A stretch of 64,000 nt of DNA from Catelliglobosispora koreensis DSM 44566 (GCF_000379685.1 NZ_KB903290.1:305790-369789); one strand, 5' to 3'. Positions 8,468 to 18,715 are shown, counted from the first letter of the stretch. The notes: generated by a model from the letters alone, not told the origin. A program made the numbers and translations.

Positions 8468-9481
8468 TCATCGGTTCGCGGCGAACATTTGCGTTAGGTC
8501 TAGCAGGCGGCTCGTGTAGCCCCATTCGTTGTCGTACCAACCAAAGATCTTCACCAGGTACCCGTTCGCCTGGGTGAGGCTCGCGTCAAAGACACACGAC
8601 GCCGGATCGCCGATGACATCACGGGAAACCATCGGCTGCCGCGTGTAGCGCAGGATGCCCTTGAGCGGGCCGTCTGAGGCCGCCAGAAACGCGTCGTTGA
8701 CCTGCTGCACTGTCGCAGGAACAGCAAGATGGCACGTCATATCCGTGATGGACCCGTCCTCGACCGGCACGCGTAGTGCCACACCGTCGAACTTTCCCTG
8801 CAGACCCGGGATGACCACGCCTATCGCCTTGGCGGCGCCAGTGCTGGTGGGGATGATATTCACGGCGGCAGACCTTGCGCGGCGCAGATCCTTGTGCGGC
8901 GAGTCCACAAGGGACTGATCGTTGGTGTAGGCGTGCACGGTCGTCAGGTAGCCCTGCTGGACACCGAACGCGTTGTCCAAAACCTGCGCCATCGGTGCGG
9001 CGCAGTTAGTGGTGCACGAGGCCGCCGACACGATCTTGTGCGTGTCCGGATCGTAAGAGCTGTCGTTGACACCGACCACGAATGTCGCGTCAACTTCCTT
9101 GCCCGGCGCCGATATCAGCACCCGCTGAGCGCCAGCGTCAAGGTGCGCGGCCGCGGCTTGACGGCTGCGCAGCTTGCCAGTCGACTCGATGACCAGATCG
9201 ACGCCATGCTCGGCCCAGGGCAGGCTAGCGGGATCGCGTTCAGACGACACAGCGATGTGGTGCCCACCGACAATGAGCGAGTCATCCTTGACCCGCACCT
9301 CATGGCCAAGCGTCCCGAAGGCCGAGTCGTGCTCTAGCAGGTAGGCCAAGGTGGCCGGATCCCACAAGTCATTGATCGCCACGACAGCGATCGACTCGCC
9401 GAGGATCTGCTGCTTCATCGCGGCACGCAGGTAGTTGCGGCCGATGCGGCCAAAGCCATTGATGGCCACACGGTAGGTCAT
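8468..9481 (-). CDS. gap: Glyceraldehyde-3-phosphate dehydrogenase, type I
   Basis: 337 residues, standard length. N-terminal NAD-binding INGFGRIGRNYLRA, catalytic SAASCTTNCAAP with the active-site Cys near residue 155, and C-terminal WYDNEWGYTSRL are all present. The enzyme converts glyceraldehyde-3-phosphate, phosphate and NAD to 1,3-bisphosphoglycerate in the cytosol. Being placed divergently from pyruvate formate-lyase with a shared DosR-like box suggests an additional, low-oxygen-induced GAPDH rather than the housekeeping copy, which in actinobacteria usually sits with pgk and tpi (not present here). Confidence 0.95.
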   Translation of the reverse strand: MTYRVAINGFGRIGRNYLRAAMKQQILGESIAVVAINDLWDPATLAYLLEHDSAFGTLGHEVRVKDDSLIVGGHHIAVSSERDPASLPWAEHGVDLVIESTGKLRSRQAAAAHLDAGAQRVLISAPGKEVDATFVVGVNDSSYDPDTHKIVSAASCTTNCAAPMAQVLDNAFGVQQGYLTTVHAYTNDQSLVDSPHKDLRRARSAAVNIIPTSTGAAKAIGVVIPGLQGKFDGVALRVPVEDGSITDMTCHLAVPATVQQVNDAFLAASDGPLKGILRYTRQPMVSRDVIGDPASCVFDASLTQANGYLVKIFGWYDNEWGYTSRLLDLTQMFAANR

Positions 9482-9558
9482 GACTGTCTCCCTTCTCGTT
9501 GATTCGAGCCTGCGCCCTCAAGGCGTCCCGGAGCACGAGGACTACGGCCCACTGGCGC

Positions 9559-9572
9559 GGGTCTTTGGCCCC
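9559..9572. promoter_or_regulatory. DosR-like box between gap and pflB
   Basis: GGGTCTTTGGCCCC fits the degenerate mycobacterial form GGGACTTTNGGCCC with one mismatch. It is 36 bp before the pflB start and 78 bp before the gap start on the other strand. Confidence 0.6.
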
Positions 9573-9607
9573 TGCGCGATTTGCCGCCACCGCGAAAGGG
9601 TGAAGAC

Positions 9608-11857
9608 ATGACGATCGCGCAGCACGCGCCCGCCGCCGCGTGGCGGGGCTTTTACGCCGGAAGGTGGCAACACCACATCGATGTCAGCTCATTCATCCAG
9701 GAGAACTACCGTCCCTATTCCGGCGGGCCGGATTTCCTATCGGGGCCGACCGAGCGCACGCTGGCGCTGTGGGAGAAGTTGCGCTCACTGTTCAATGAAG
9801 AACGCCTGCGCGGAATCTATGATGCCGACGTAGCGACACCGGCAGCGATCACCGCCTTCGCGCCCGGCTATATCGACCGGGAGAACGAGCTGATCGTTGG
9901 GCTGCAAACCGATGCCCCGCTGAAACGGTCCATCATGCCGGCCGGCGGGCTGCGGATGGTCGAAGCTGGGCTGAAAGCCTATGGGTACCAGCCTGACCCG
10001 CTGGTGAACCGCATCTTCACCAGCTACCGCAAGACCCACAACGACGCGGTCTTCGACGCTTACCCGCAAGATGCGTTGAAAGCGCGCCGGTCACACATCA
10101 TCACCGGGCTGCCCGACGCCTATGGCCGCGGGCGCATCATCGGCGACTACCGTCGTGTGGCCCTGTATGGAGTGGACCGTCTCATCGCCGAGCGCCAGGA
10201 AATCAAAGAGGGGCTTGACCGGCAGCGCTCCACCGAACAAGTGGTGCGCGACCGTGAAGAGCTCGCCGAGCAGTCGCGCGCTCTGCAGGAACTCAAGCAA
10301 ATGGCGGCCTCCTACGACTACGACATCTCAGGGCCTGCCACCACGGCCAGAGAAGCGATCCAGTGGCTGTATTTCGCCTACCTCGCTGCCGCCAAAGAGC
10401 AAAATGGCGCGGCGATGTCGCTCGGGAGGACAGCGACGTTCCTCGACATCTACCTGGAGCGGGACCTAGAAGAGGGGACGCTCACCGAAACCGCCGCGCA
10501 GGAACTCATCGACGACTTTGTCATTAAGCTGCGCATCATACGTTTCCTGCGGACACCGGAATACGACCAGTTGTTCTCGGGAGACCCGACCTGGGTCACC
10601 GAAGCCTTGGCCGGCATGGGCTCCGACGGGGGAACACTCGCATCGCGAACCAGTTTCCGTTATCTGCAAACGCTCTACAACCTTGGCCCAGCGCCAGAAC
10701 CCAACCTGACCGTCTTGTGGTCGCCCCGGCTTCCGGAAGGCTTCAAACGATTCTGCGCCCAGGTCTCCCTCGACACGAGCGCGATCCAGTACGAAAACGA
10801 TGACCTCATCCGGCCCGTGTTCAGCGACGACACAGCGATCGCGTGTTGTGTGTCGGCAATGCGTGTCGGTAAGGACATGCAATTCTTCGGCGCCCGGGCG
10901 AACCTTGCCAAAGCGCTGCTCTATGCCATCAATGGTGGGCGCGACGAGATCTCCGGAGAGCAGATCGCACCGGCGACGCCCGCACTTCGCGGTGAGGTGC
11001 TCGACTACGAAACGGTGCGGGCAGCCTATGACCGGACGCTGGACTGGCTGGCAGCGACCTATGTGGACGCGCTCAACGTCATCCACCAGATGCACGATAA
11101 GTACGCCTACGAGCGCATCGAAATGGCTCTACACGACTATCCGGTGCACCGCTTCCTCGCCACTGGGATCGCCGGGCTGTCGGTGGCTGCCGACAGTCTG
11201 TCGGCGATCAAACACGCCGCTGTGCGGCCCGTGCGCGACCGCAGCGGCCTTGTCATCGACTACGAGATCGAAGGCGAATACCCGGCGTTTGGCAACAATG
11301 ATCCTCGTGCCGATGAGATAGCGGTGTGGCTTGTCGAGTCGTTCATGGACAAAATTGCCCGGCAGCCAGCCTACCGTGGTGCGGAGCCGACGTTGTCGGT
11401 CCTGACGATCACGTCGAATGTGGTCTACGGCAAGCATACCGGCAACACCCCAGACGGCCGGCGCGGCGGACAGCCCTTCGCGCCAGGCGCCAACCCGATG
11501 AATGGACGTGATAGGCATGGCCTGATCTCGGCGGCCCTGTCGGTGGCGAAGCTGCCTTACGCCAGCGCCCGTGACGGGATCTCGCTGACCGTTACCGTGA
11601 CACCCGATGGTCTGGGGCACAACAGGTTCGAACAGATAAGCAACCTCGTCGGCGTGCTCGACGGATACACCGACGCGGGCGGGTTCCACATGAACGTCAA
11701 CGTGCTCGACCGGGCGACGCTGCAAGACGCTATGGCCAATCCAGAAAAGTACCCGCAATTGACGATCCGGGTGTCCGGCTATGCGGTCAACTTCGTGCGC
11801 CTCACTCCGGAACAACAAAGAGACGTCATCTCGCGAACGTTCCACGGTGCGCTATGA
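9608..11857 (+). CDS. pflB: Pyruvate formate-lyase (formate C-acetyltransferase)
   Basis: ATG start chosen for the GAAAGGGTGAAG ribosome site; 749 residues, full family length. The catalytic cysteine pair is in [21 protein letters not shown] (split here as IACCVSAM), and the radical-bearing glycine is in [12 protein letters not shown] near the C-terminus. The enzyme converts pyruvate and CoA to acetyl-CoA and formate by a glycyl radical that oxygen destroys, so it works only without air. The activase gene follows with a 4-bp overlap, giving a complete pair. PFL is uncommon in aerobic actinomycetes, which makes its placement beside stress and fermentation genes notable. Confidence 0.96.
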   Translation: MTIAQHAPAAAWRGFYAGRWQHHIDVSSFIQENYRPYSGGPDFLSGPTERTLALWEKLRSLFNEERLRGIYDADVATPAAITAFAPGYIDRENELIVGLQTDAPLKRSIMPAGGLRMVEAGLKAYGYQPDPLVNRIFTSYRKTHNDAVFDAYPQDALKARRSHIITGLPDAYGRGRIIGDYRRVALYGVDRLIAERQEIKEGLDRQRSTEQVVRDREELAEQSRALQELKQMAASYDYDISGPATTAREAIQWLYFAYLAAAKEQNGAAMSLGRTATFLDIYLERDLEEGTLTETAAQELIDDFVIKLRIIRFLRTPEYDQLFSGDPTWVTEALAGMGSDGGTLASRTSFRYLQTLYNLGPAPEPNLTVLWSPRLPEGFKRFCAQVSLDTSAIQYENDDLIRPVFSDDTAIACCVSAMRVGKDMQFFGARANLAKALLYAINGGRDEISGEQIAPATPALRGEVLDYETVRAAYDRTLDWLAATYVDALNVIHQMHDKYAYERIEMALHDYPVHRFLATGIAGLSVAADSLSAIKHAAVRPVRDRSGLVIDYEIEGEYPAFGNNDPRADEIAVWLVESFMDKIARQPAYRGAEPTLSVLTITSNVVYGKHTGNTPDGRRGGQPFAPGANPMNGRDRHGLISAALSVAKLPYASARDGISLTVTVTPDGLGHNRFEQISNLVGVLDGYTDAGGFHMNVNVLDRATLQDAMANPEKYPQLTIRVSGYAVNFVRLTPEQQRDVISRTFHGAL

Positions 11858-12585
11858 GCATCGGCGCCGTCCACTCCTATGACATGTCCATCGGGGTGGA
11901 CGGGCCAGGCTCGCGATTCGTTGTGTTCCTTGCCGGCTGCCCGCTGCGCTGCCTTTACTGCCACAGCCCCGACACCTGGCAACAGCGTAACGGGCGGCCG
12001 ATGTCGGTCAGCTCCGTGATGGCCGAGATCCAGCGCTACGAACGGTTCATCGCCGTCGCCGGTGGGGGAGTGACGATCTCGGGCGGAGAACCGTTGCAGC
12101 AGCACGTCTTCACCCAGTCATTGCTGCAGGCATGCCACACTCGCGGTCTGCACACCGCGCTGGACACCAGCGGTTTCCTTGGTGAGAAAGCCAATGAGGA
12201 ACTCCTTGACGCCACCGATCTGGTGTTGCTGGACATCAAGTCGTTCGACCAAGCCACTTACCAGCAGGTGACCCAGACCGGGCATATCGCACCGACACTG
12301 CGGTTCGCGCGCCGGCTGGCCGAGCGCGGCACACCTATGTGGATTCGTTTCGTGCTCGTGCCCGGCCTGACTGACGAACCGTCGAACATAAACCGTCTCG
12401 CGGATTTCGTGGGCTCACTGCGTACCGTCGAAAGGGTTGAAGTTCTTGCCTTCCACCGGCTCGGCGCGCACAAATACGCGAACCTCGGCCTGCCCTTTCC
12501 CTTGGCTGAGGTCGTGCCACCGACAGGATCGCAAGTGGAGCTGGCCCGCGAGATCTTCCGCGAACGCGGCCTTGTCACTTATTAG
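11854..12585 (+). CDS. pflA: Pyruvate formate-lyase activating enzyme (radical SAM)
   Basis: 243 residues. The radical-SAM cluster motif [14 protein letters not shown] (Cx3Cx2C) is at about residue 30, followed by the SAM-binding [11 protein letters not shown] near 75 and DIKSFD near 128. It uses S-adenosylmethionine and a 4Fe-4S cluster to abstract hydrogen from the PFL glycine. ATGA overlap with pflB ensures coupled translation. The downstream universal stress gene converges on it, overlapping by 4 bp. Confidence 0.95.
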   Translation: MSIGAVHSYDMSIGVDGPGSRFVVFLAGCPLRCLYCHSPDTWQQRNGRPMSVSSVMAEIQRYERFIAVAGGGVTISGGEPLQQHVFTQSLLQACHTRGLHTALDTSGFLGEKANEELLDATDLVLLDIKSFDQATYQQVTQTGHIAPTLRFARRLAERGTPMWIRFVLVPGLTDEPSNINRLADFVGSLRTVERVEVLAFHRLGAHKYANLGLPFPLAEVVPPTGSQVELAREIFRERGLVTY

Positions 12586-13001
12586 GTGCGCTGGTCGTGC
12601 GGGACCGGCACGACAACCACCGGGCATTGGGCGAGCCTGATGATCTCCTCGGCGGTCGAGCCGACGAGCTGGTGCCACGCACGGCTCGCCCCATGGGAGC
12701 CGATCACAAGCAGGTTGGCGTCACATGCGGCTTTGGCGAGGACCTGTGCGGGGCGGCCCTCGACCGCCTCAGCGGTGATAGTCACGCCTTCGCGCGCGTG
12801 CGCTGCCGCTTCGGCCTCGACCAATTCTTGCGCGTTGCGCTGTAGTTCGGCAGGCGTGCTCACCCCATTTTCCACCGGATGCCAGGCGGTGATCGCCTTG
12901 ACGACACCGCCACGGGTGGCCGCCTCAAGCACAGCCCATTCAAGCCCGCGCCTGCTGCCAGCCGACCCATCGACACCAACCACGATTTCATATGCGTCCA
13001 T
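12582..13001 (-). CDS. Universal stress protein, single UspA domain
   Basis: 139 residues starting MDAYEIVVGVDGSAGSRRGLEWA, with the nucleotide-binding run VIGSHGASRAWHQLVGSTAEEII near the C-terminus (GxxGx9GS form) and closing CPVVVVP. A one-domain member, unlike the tandem protein at the left of the island. Two DosR-like boxes lie in the spacer to the divergent membrane protein gene. Confidence 0.92.
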   Translation of the reverse strand: MDAYEIVVGVDGSAGSRRGLEWAVLEAATRGGVVKAITAWHPVENGVSTPAELQRNAQELVEAEAAAHAREGVTITAEAVEGRPAQVLAKAACDANLLVIGSHGASRAWHQLVGSTAEEIIRLAQCPVVVVPVPHDQRT

Positions 13002-13045
13002 GTCGCCTATTGCAGCACTGCTGACCCGGCTTCTACAGAGTCTTA

Positions 13046-13059
13046 GGGCCTAAAGCCCG
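13046..13059. promoter_or_regulatory. DosR-like box (proximal to Usp)
   Basis: GGGCCTAAAGCCCG matches 11 of 14 core positions of the DosR site. It is 45-58 bp upstream of the universal stress gene. Confidence 0.45.
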
Positions 13060-13076
13060 AACGGCCCGCAACGGAC

Positions 13077-13090
13077 ATGACCTAAGTCCC
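13077..13090. promoter_or_regulatory. DosR-like box (proximal to membrane protein gene)
   Basis: Read on the minus strand as GGGACTTAGGTCAT; 31 bp centre-to-centre from its neighbour, i.e. about three helical turns, a spacing known for paired DosR sites. Confidence 0.45.
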
Positions 13091-13184
13091 GCGCAGAGGG
13101 GGCTTGCTCACCTGCTGCGCCGAGCGTGGCTGCCGCAGTCTTGTCCATAGCAGACAGACAGAAACCACTTAAGAGGAGCACACC

Positions 13185-13823
13185 ATGAAGCGCAGAACCC
13201 TCGACATCCTGTTCTCCCTCGGCGGCGTCGCCATCGCGGCACTCCTGTTCGCCGCAGGGCTCGTGTTGACGTCGAACGCGAACTTCGCCAACAACTACGT
13301 CCACGACCAGCTTTCGCAGCAGAACATCACCTTCAAGGCCGAAGCGGCCCTGACTGCCGAAGAGCGCGCCCTGCCAGGGATCGTCGAATACGCCGGGCAG
13401 CCCCTGACCACTGGCAAGCAGGCCGAAGCCTACGCTGGCTTCATTGGCTTGCACCTCAAGGGAATCGCTGGTGGCAAGACGTACGCTCAGCTTGGCGATG
13501 TGCAGACTGACCTGCGGGCCAAGATTGCTGACGCGCAGAAAAACAACCCTGAAGCCGTTGCCGGCCTACAGAAGCAGCTCACCGACGCCACCGCCCAGCG
13601 TGAGACCGTTTTCAAGGGCGAGACCCTGCGCGGCCTGCTGCTGACCAGCTACGGGTTCAGCGAGTTCGGTGCCAAGGCAGCCCAGGCCGCACTGGTCGCC
13701 TACGCGGCAGCGGTGCTGATGCTCCTGATGGCTTTGGCCGGGTTCGCCCACGCCTACCTCACGCCGAAGAATGTGGCCTTCGCTCCGGTCGAACAGCCCG
13801 AGCGTGAACGGATCAGCGCCTGA
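13185..13823 (+). CDS. Membrane-anchored extracytoplasmic protein
   Basis: 212 residues behind an AAGAGGAG ribosome site. One membrane helix at the N-terminus (about 8-28, after MKRRTLD), a hydrophilic outside domain (about 30-160) rich in Ala, Gln and Lys with coiled-coil character (TDLRAKIADAQKNNPEAVAGLQKQL), and a second helix at about 170-195 before a charged tail. The SNANFANNYVHDQLSQQNITF segment right after the first helix recurs in actinobacterial hypothetical proteins; function is unknown. Its promoter contains two DosR-like boxes. Confidence 0.75.
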   Translation: MKRRTLDILFSLGGVAIAALLFAAGLVLTSNANFANNYVHDQLSQQNITFKAEAALTAEERALPGIVEYAGQPLTTGKQAEAYAGFIGLHLKGIAGGKTYAQLGDVQTDLRAKIADAQKNNPEAVAGLQKQLTDATAQRETVFKGETLRGLLLTSYGFSEFGAKAAQAALVAYAAAVLMLLMALAGFAHAYLTPKNVAFAPVEQPERERISA

Positions 13824-13842
13824 CTCCGGTCCGCGCCACATC

Positions 13843-13872
13843 GGCCCCAGGCTCCCCGACGAGCCTGGGGCC
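13843..13872. terminator. Hairpin terminator
   Basis: Perfect 12-bp arms GGCCCCAGGCTC / GAGCCTGGGGCC with a 6-base loop, 20 bp after the membrane protein stop. Confidence 0.75.
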
Positions 13873-13884
13873 AGCATCAGTGGT

Positions 13885-13898
13885 GGGGCTTTTGGCCT
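13885..13898. promoter_or_regulatory. DosR-like box upstream of multicopper oxidase
   Basis: GGGGCTTTTGGCCT matches the degenerate form GGGACTTTNGGCCC at 12 of 14 positions; about 100 bp before the oxidase start. Confidence 0.45.
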
Positions 13899-13994
13899 AG
13901 GTCAGTAGTCCTGCGGGGTCGGGCCGCTTGAATCTGCTGCTTTTCCAAGCCTGACTCAATGATTAAGGCAATTACTCAAAGGAGGCCGGTTCTA

Positions 13995-15467
13995 ATGATC
14001 TCGAGACGGACGCTCCTGCGGGGCGGAATCAGCGCCGCCGGGCTCGGCTTGACCGGATTCGCCACGCTCGAGGGATGCACCAGCCAGCCCGCACCTGACG
14101 TCGTGGCTCCGTCCGGTCCGCAGGTAGCAGCCGCCGAGGCGGCGCGAAATCCCGGTACCATCCGCACTTTCGCGCTGACCGCCCAAGTGTCCGATGTGGA
14201 TCTGGGTGGGACGGTGGTATCCACCTGGTCCTACGGCGGCGCATTTCCGGGCACCCCGATACGCGTGACCGCCGGAGAACAGATCAAAGCCAGGTTGTCC
14301 AACCAGTTGCCGGCCGACACCAGCATCCACTGGCACGGATTGGCTTTGCGCAATGACGCCGACGGCGTACCGCATGTCACGCAGGAACCCATCGCCGCCG
14401 GTGAGACATTCACCTATCAGTTCACCGCGCCGGATCCGGGAACCTTCTGGTTTCACCCGCACACCGGGGTGCAACAAGACCGGGGACTATACGCGCCACT
14501 GATTGTCGACGATCCTCACGAGCCGTGGAGCTATGACGCGGAGTGGATTGTCGTGCTCGATGACTGGCTTGACGGCGTCGGCGGTAACACCCCCGACGCA
14601 CAGCTGGCCCAACTGCGTCAGGCAGGGCACGCGGGCGGGCACATGATGGGCGGGGCAAGCAGCCCGCTGCTCGGCGGTAACGCCGGCGATGTCGTCTATC
14701 CGCACTACCTGATCAACGGCAGGCTTCCGGCTGACCCAGACGTGTTCACCGGCAAACCTGGGCAGCGGCTACGCATCCGGTTCATCAACGCTGGATCGGA
14801 TACCGCCTTCCGGGTCGCCCTGAGCGGGCATGCCTTAACGGTCACGCACACTGACGGGTTCGCAGTGAATGCCACCAACACCGATGCGCTGTTGATCGGC
14901 ATGGGCGAGCGTTACGACGTTCTGGTGACTCTCGCTGACGGGGTCTTCCCGCTTGTCGCCTTGGCCGAAGGCAAGAACGCCACCGGGCGCGCCCTTGTCC
15001 GCACCGGTGCCGGAAGTGCGCCCCCAGCGGCGGCGAGGCCCGCAGAGCTGAGCCGGCGCGTCGTGGGCTACGGGCAGCTGCGCGCCGCGCCGCCGGTCTC
15101 CCTGCCAGAACGCACACCGCAGCAGACGATCACCTTGACGCTGACCGGCGGGATGATGAACTACGACTGGCGTTTCGACAACAAGGTCTTCGCCCACGAC
15201 AAGGCAGCGCATGTCATTAGTTCTGGTGAGCGCGTGCGCGTCAATTACCTAAACACCACCATGATGTGGCATCCGGTGCACCTGCACGGGCACACTTTCG
15301 CCCTCGGCGACCCAGGCGGGCCGCGTAAGGACACCGCCATCGTCTTGCCCGGGCGGAGGCTGACAACATTTTTCGATGCCGTCAACCCAGGCCAATGGAT
15401 GATCCACTGTCACAACGCCTATCACGCTGAAGCTGGCATGATGACGCTATTGGGCTACCGGGCCTGA
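13995..15467 (+). CDS. Multicopper oxidase, Tat-exported lipoprotein
   Basis: Start set at MISRRTLLRGG because of the AAAGGAGG site just before it; 490 residues. Twin-arginine signal with a lipobox-like LEGC near residue 28. All four copper-ligand clusters are visible: HWHGLALRND and FWFHPHTGV in domain 1, HPVHLHGHTF and HCHNAYHAEAGMM in the last domain. The family oxidises Cu(I), Mn(II) or phenols with reduction of oxygen to water outside the membrane. A Met/His-rich loop (GHAGGHMMGG) around residue 215 suggests cuprous oxidase (CueO-like) use. Copper detoxification is also the theme of the island at 26.6-32.4 kb. Confidence 0.92.
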   Translation: MISRRTLLRGGISAAGLGLTGFATLEGCTSQPAPDVVAPSGPQVAAAEAARNPGTIRTFALTAQVSDVDLGGTVVSTWSYGGAFPGTPIRVTAGEQIKARLSNQLPADTSIHWHGLALRNDADGVPHVTQEPIAAGETFTYQFTAPDPGTFWFHPHTGVQQDRGLYAPLIVDDPHEPWSYDAEWIVVLDDWLDGVGGNTPDAQLAQLRQAGHAGGHMMGGASSPLLGGNAGDVVYPHYLINGRLPADPDVFTGKPGQRLRIRFINAGSDTAFRVALSGHALTVTHTDGFAVNATNTDALLIGMGERYDVLVTLADGVFPLVALAEGKNATGRALVRTGAGSAPPAAARPAELSRRVVGYGQLRAAPPVSLPERTPQQTITLTLTGGMMNYDWRFDNKVFAHDKAAHVISSGERVRVNYLNTTMMWHPVHLHGHTFALGDPGGPRKDTAIVLPGRRLTTFFDAVNPGQWMIHCHNAYHAEAGMMTLLGYRA

Positions 15468-15490
15468 AGACAATCGCGGGCGCGTGCGAC

Positions 15491-15504
15491 AGGGCCTAAG
15501 CCCC
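15491..15504. promoter_or_regulatory. Weak DosR-like site upstream of GerMN-Gmad2 lipoprotein
   Basis: AGGGCCTAAGCCCC is a compressed, lower-quality match (about 10 of 14), 58-71 bp before the lipoprotein start. Listed because it falls at the same place as the better sites. Confidence 0.3.
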
Positions 15505-15561
15505 GCCTTGTAAGGCATCTTTGCCCGTGGCCAGACCGCGTTTCGCGGCGATGCTTAAGCC

Positions 15562-16455
15562 ATGCGACCCTTCACCTATTCGCTCTCACTGGCTGTGGCG
15601 ACTTCAATGTTGCTCGCCGCCGGATGTGTGTCCCGGCCGCCGGCTGACCCGCCGGCGACGACAACACCGCCTGCACCCTCTGCGTCCGCGGCCACGCCGG
15701 CACCCGCACCGGGAAGGCAAAGCCTTGCGGTGTACTACGCCTACACCCCGGCTGGCAAAGGACCGCGACTGGTCAGGGAGTTCCACCAGGCGCCCGCGAC
15801 AAGTAGCACCGCGGAGCACGTGCGTGCCGCAGTCAACGAAATGCTATCGGGTCAGCCGTGCGATCCGGACTACCGCAATCTGTGGCCAGCCGGTGCCCGC
15901 GTGCGTGCTGTCACGGTCGCCGGCACGGTCGCTTCGGTCGACCTGGGTGGTGCGGCATCGGCCAGCCTTGGCGCGGAAGCCTCAGCGATCGCTTGGCAGC
16001 AACTGGTATGGACCGTTAGTGCCGTCCCAGGCGTAGACGCGGTTCTCCTTTTGCTCGACGGTCAGCCGGCGGGGGAACTGTGGGGCCATCTGAGCATCCG
16101 CGGGCCGCAGCGACGTGCTTTGGCCACCGATGTTCTTCATCCGGTTTGGCTGATCAGCCCTCAGCATGGCGACGCGGTTGGACATCAGACAACCCTTCAC
16201 ATCGCCGCGATCGCGTTCGAGGCCATCGTTAACTATGAGATCACGCGCGAGGGTGTAGTGATCGGGCGTGGCTTCGTCACCCTCAACAAGGGTGCTCCCG
16301 CGCAGGGAGAAGCCAAACGGGTCGTCACGCTGGATCAGCCGGGCACGTACGTGATTACCGCGTTCCTGGTTTCGGCCAATGATGAGTCCCGTCAGGCGGC
16401 TGACGACCACACGGTGACAGTGGGTGGAGCCTCCACGAGCTACTCAGGTTGCTGA
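15562..16455 (+). CDS. GerMN and Gmad2 domain lipoprotein
   Basis: 297 residues. Sec signal with lipobox LLAAGC at about residue 22, a Pro/Ala-rich linker, a GerMN domain (about 55-170; VYYAYTPAGKGPRLVREFH... then SVDLGGAAS) and a Gmad2 immunoglobulin-like domain (about 190-290; VWLISPQHGDAVG ... GTYVITAFLVSAND). The GerMN-Gmad2 pair is known from sporulation proteins of Firmicutes and from cell-surface lipoproteins of actinobacteria, where ligand and partner are unknown. It likely sits on the outer face of the membrane near the peptidoglycan. Confidence 0.82.
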   Translation: MRPFTYSLSLAVATSMLLAAGCVSRPPADPPATTTPPAPSASAATPAPAPGRQSLAVYYAYTPAGKGPRLVREFHQAPATSSTAEHVRAAVNEMLSGQPCDPDYRNLWPAGARVRAVTVAGTVASVDLGGAASASLGAEASAIAWQQLVWTVSAVPGVDAVLLLLDGQPAGELWGHLSIRGPQRRALATDVLHPVWLISPQHGDAVGHQTTLHIAAIAFEAIVNYEITREGVVIGRGFVTLNKGAPAQGEAKRVVTLDQPGTYVITAFLVSANDESRQAADDHTVTVGGASTSYSGC

Positions 16456-16501
16456 CGCGGGCCGGTGAGCATGGAAGGTCCAAAAAGGAGGATCTGGCCG
16501 G

Positions 16502-16708
16502 TTAGCCGCCGACGGGGAGGTGGCCGAGGTCGTGCCATACGTTGCGCAGCCCGGGATATGTCTTGTCGGGAAGGCCCTGGATGAGAGCGATGACTTCGGG
16601 GCGGGCGTGGCTGGAGGCCGCGTAAGCCAGCAGGGCGTCGCGGGTGGCGGGGCCTGAGGCGAATGCGGCTTCGATGTGGTTGGCCATCTCAATGCGTGTG
16701 ACTGTCAC
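16502..16708 (-). CDS. DUF2795 domain protein
   Basis: GTG start (VTVTRIEMANHIE) follows a CAGGAG site; 68 residues. The DUF2795 pattern is seen in ATRDALLAYAASSHARPEVIALIQGLPDKTYPGLRNVWHDLG, a small helical fold of unknown role common in actinobacteria. It follows pckG on the same strand but a strong hairpin separates them. Confidence 0.8.
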   Translation of the reverse strand: MTVTRIEMANHIEAAFASGPATRDALLAYAASSHARPEVIALIQGLPDKTYPGLRNVWHDLGHLPVGG

Positions 16709-16774
16709 AGCGTTGTCTCCTGAGTGTGCTCGTTCCAATGTGACATTCGTGGTGCTGCCTTGCCTTGGTGGTGT

Positions 16775-16807
16775 GGCCCGCCCGGGAGTGTGACGTCCGG
16801 GCGGGCC
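16775..16807. terminator. Hairpin terminator after pckG
   Basis: Perfect 11-bp arms GGCCCGCCCGG / CCGGGCGGGCC, just past the pckG stop and before the DUF2795 gene. Confidence 0.75.
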
Positions 16808-16829
16808 GCAACCTTGTGGGGAAGGGTGG

Positions 16830-18650
16830 CTAGGAAACGTGGTCTTTGAGGGTGCCGAGTTCGGCCCATAGATGGCCCGACAGCTTGCCGCCCAAGGTGC
16901 TGAACCATTGCTGGATGTGCGGTATCTCGGCGGCCCACTCGGCTGCGTCGACACGCAATGCGGCGGCAAGGTCGCCGTCACTGATATCGAGGCCTTCGGT
17001 GTCGATCGCGGCAGGGTAGGGCACAAGCCCGATGGGGGTGTCGACGGCGTCGGCGGTGCCTTCGAGACGTTCGATGACCCATTTCAGAACGCGGCTGTTC
17101 TCACCGTAGCCGGGCCACAGGAATCTGCCGTCCTGGCTGCGGCGGAACCAGTTGACCTGGAAGATTTTCGGCAGCAAGGTGTCATCTTTGGCGGTCTCGC
17201 CGAGGTGCAGCCAGTGGTTCAGGTAATCAGCGGCGTGGTAGCCGATGAACGGCAACATCGCCATCGGATCGCGCCTGACCACACCGGTTTGCCCGACGGC
17301 GGCGGCGGTGGTTTCCGACGAGAGGGTGGCGCCCATGAACACCCCGTGATTCCAGTCGCGTGACTGAGTCACTAGCGGAATCGTGGTCTTGCGCCGGCCT
17401 CCAAATAGGATCGCCGAGATCGGCACTCCGCGTGGGTCGTCGTATTCTGGTGCCAGGATCGGGCACTGCTTGATCGGCGTGCAGAACCGCGAATTCGGAT
17501 GGCTCGACGGCTGTGTGGATTCGGCTGTCCACTCGCTGCCATGCCAGTCAGTCAGGTGGGCGGGCGGGGTGCCCATGCCTTCCCACCACACGTCTCCGTC
17601 GTCGGTAAGGGCGACGTTGGTGAACAGCGTGTTGCCCTTTTCCAAGGTGCGCATGGCGTTGGGGTTGGTCGAGTAGCCGGTGCCGGGGGCGACACCGAAG
17701 AATCCGTATTCGGGGTTGACCGCGTAAAGACGCCCATCCTCGCCTGGGCGCATCCAGGCGATGTCATCACCGAGCGTTTCCACCTTCCATCCGGCGACGG
17801 TGGGTTCGAGCATGGCGAGATTGGTTTTGCCGCAGGCGCTGGGGAAAGCGGCGGCGATGTAGTGGACTTTCTGCTGTGGGCTGGTGAGTTTGAGGATGAG
17901 CATGTGTTCAGCCAGCCAGCCCTCGTCTCGGGCCATCACGCTGGCGATGCGCAAGCTGTAGCACTTCTTGCCCAGCAACGAGTTGCCTCCGTAGCCGGAG
18001 CCGAAGGACCAGATTTCGCGGGTTTCGGGGAAGTGAGCGATGTATTTGGTGTCGTTACATGGCCACATCACATCGGCCTGGCCAGGGGCCAAGGGTGCAC
18101 CTACCGAGTGCAGGGCGGGCACGAACTCGGCGGTCTCGCCCATGACGTCCAGGACGGGGGTTCCCATCCGGGTCATGATCTTCATGCTGGCGGCGACGTA
18201 GGCGCTGTCGGTGATCTCGACGCCGAACTTGGGGTCTTCAGCATCTAGCGGTCCCATGCAAAACGGGATCACGTACATGGTTCGCCCGGCCATGCAGCCG
18301 CGGTACAGGTCTGCCATCAGCCTTTTCATGGCCGCTGGGGCCATCCAGTTGTTGACAGGGCCGGCGTCATGTTCGTTTTCAGAGCAGATGAAGGTTCTTT
18401 CCTCAACGCGAGCGACATCGGAGGGGTCGGTGCGGGCCCAAAAGGAGTTCGGTTTCTTGTCCTCGTTGAGCTTGACCAGTGTTCCGGCCTGCACGAGCTG
18501 TGAAGTGAGGCGCTGCCATTCGGCGTCGGAGCCGTCGCACCAGTAGATGTCGTCCGGGGTGGCTAGTTCCGCGACTTCACGCACCCATGCCAGCAGGCGG
18601 GGATGAGTGGTCGGGGTGTTCACCAGTCCGGGCGTCGTTGCCGCAGTCAT
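16830..18650 (-). CDS. pckG: Phosphoenolpyruvate carboxykinase (GTP)
   Basis: Start at [18 protein letters not shown]; 606 residues, typical of the GTP-dependent family. Active-site motifs: the P-loop [13 protein letters not shown] near 285, the metal/substrate site LGDDIAWM, and [15 protein letters not shown]. The enzyme interconverts oxaloacetate + GTP and PEP + CO2; in actinobacteria it serves gluconeogenesis and, under low oxygen, reverse anaplerosis. Its promoter region holds a perfect palindrome (see 18700-18715) and is shared with the divergent ArsR regulator. Confidence 0.96.
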   Translation of the reverse strand: MTAATTPGLVNTPTTHPRLLAWVREVAELATPDDIYWCDGSDAEWQRLTSQLVQAGTLVKLNEDKKPNSFWARTDPSDVARVEERTFICSENEHDAGPVNNWMAPAAMKRLMADLYRGCMAGRTMYVIPFCMGPLDAEDPKFGVEITDSAYVAASMKIMTRMGTPVLDVMGETAEFVPALHSVGAPLAPGQADVMWPCNDTKYIAHFPETREIWSFGSGYGGNSLLGKKCYSLRIASVMARDEGWLAEHMLILKLTSPQQKVHYIAAAFPSACGKTNLAMLEPTVAGWKVETLGDDIAWMRPGEDGRLYAVNPEYGFFGVAPGTGYSTNPNAMRTLEKGNTLFTNVALTDDGDVWWEGMGTPPAHLTDWHGSEWTAESTQPSSHPNSRFCTPIKQCPILAPEYDDPRGVPISAILFGGRRKTTIPLVTQSRDWNHGVFMGATLSSETTAAAVGQTGVVRRDPMAMLPFIGYHAADYLNHWLHLGETAKDDTLLPKIFQVNWFRRSQDGRFLWPGYGENSRVLKWVIERLEGTADAVDTPIGLVPYPAAIDTEGLDISDGDLAAALRVDAAEWAAEIPHIQQWFSTLGGKLSGHLWAELGTLKDHVS

Positions 18651-18699
18651 GTCCTTATGCCTTTCCCGCCGCGTGGCGCCTTCCATGTTGCTTTACAAT

Positions 18700-18715
18700 T
18701 TGCTAACTTTAGCAA
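18700..18715. promoter_or_regulatory. Palindromic operator candidate for pckG
   Basis: TTGCTAA-CT-TTAGCAA, a perfect 7-bp inverted repeat in an AT-rich patch 50-65 bp upstream of the pckG start. The form is like a GntR- or TetR-type operator. No cognate regulator can be named; the ArsR gene divergent to pckG is one option. Confidence 0.45.

Noticed and set aside
17499..18248. 249-codon plus-strand frame
   Set aside because: Antisense to pckG; Gly/Val-rich shadow translation.
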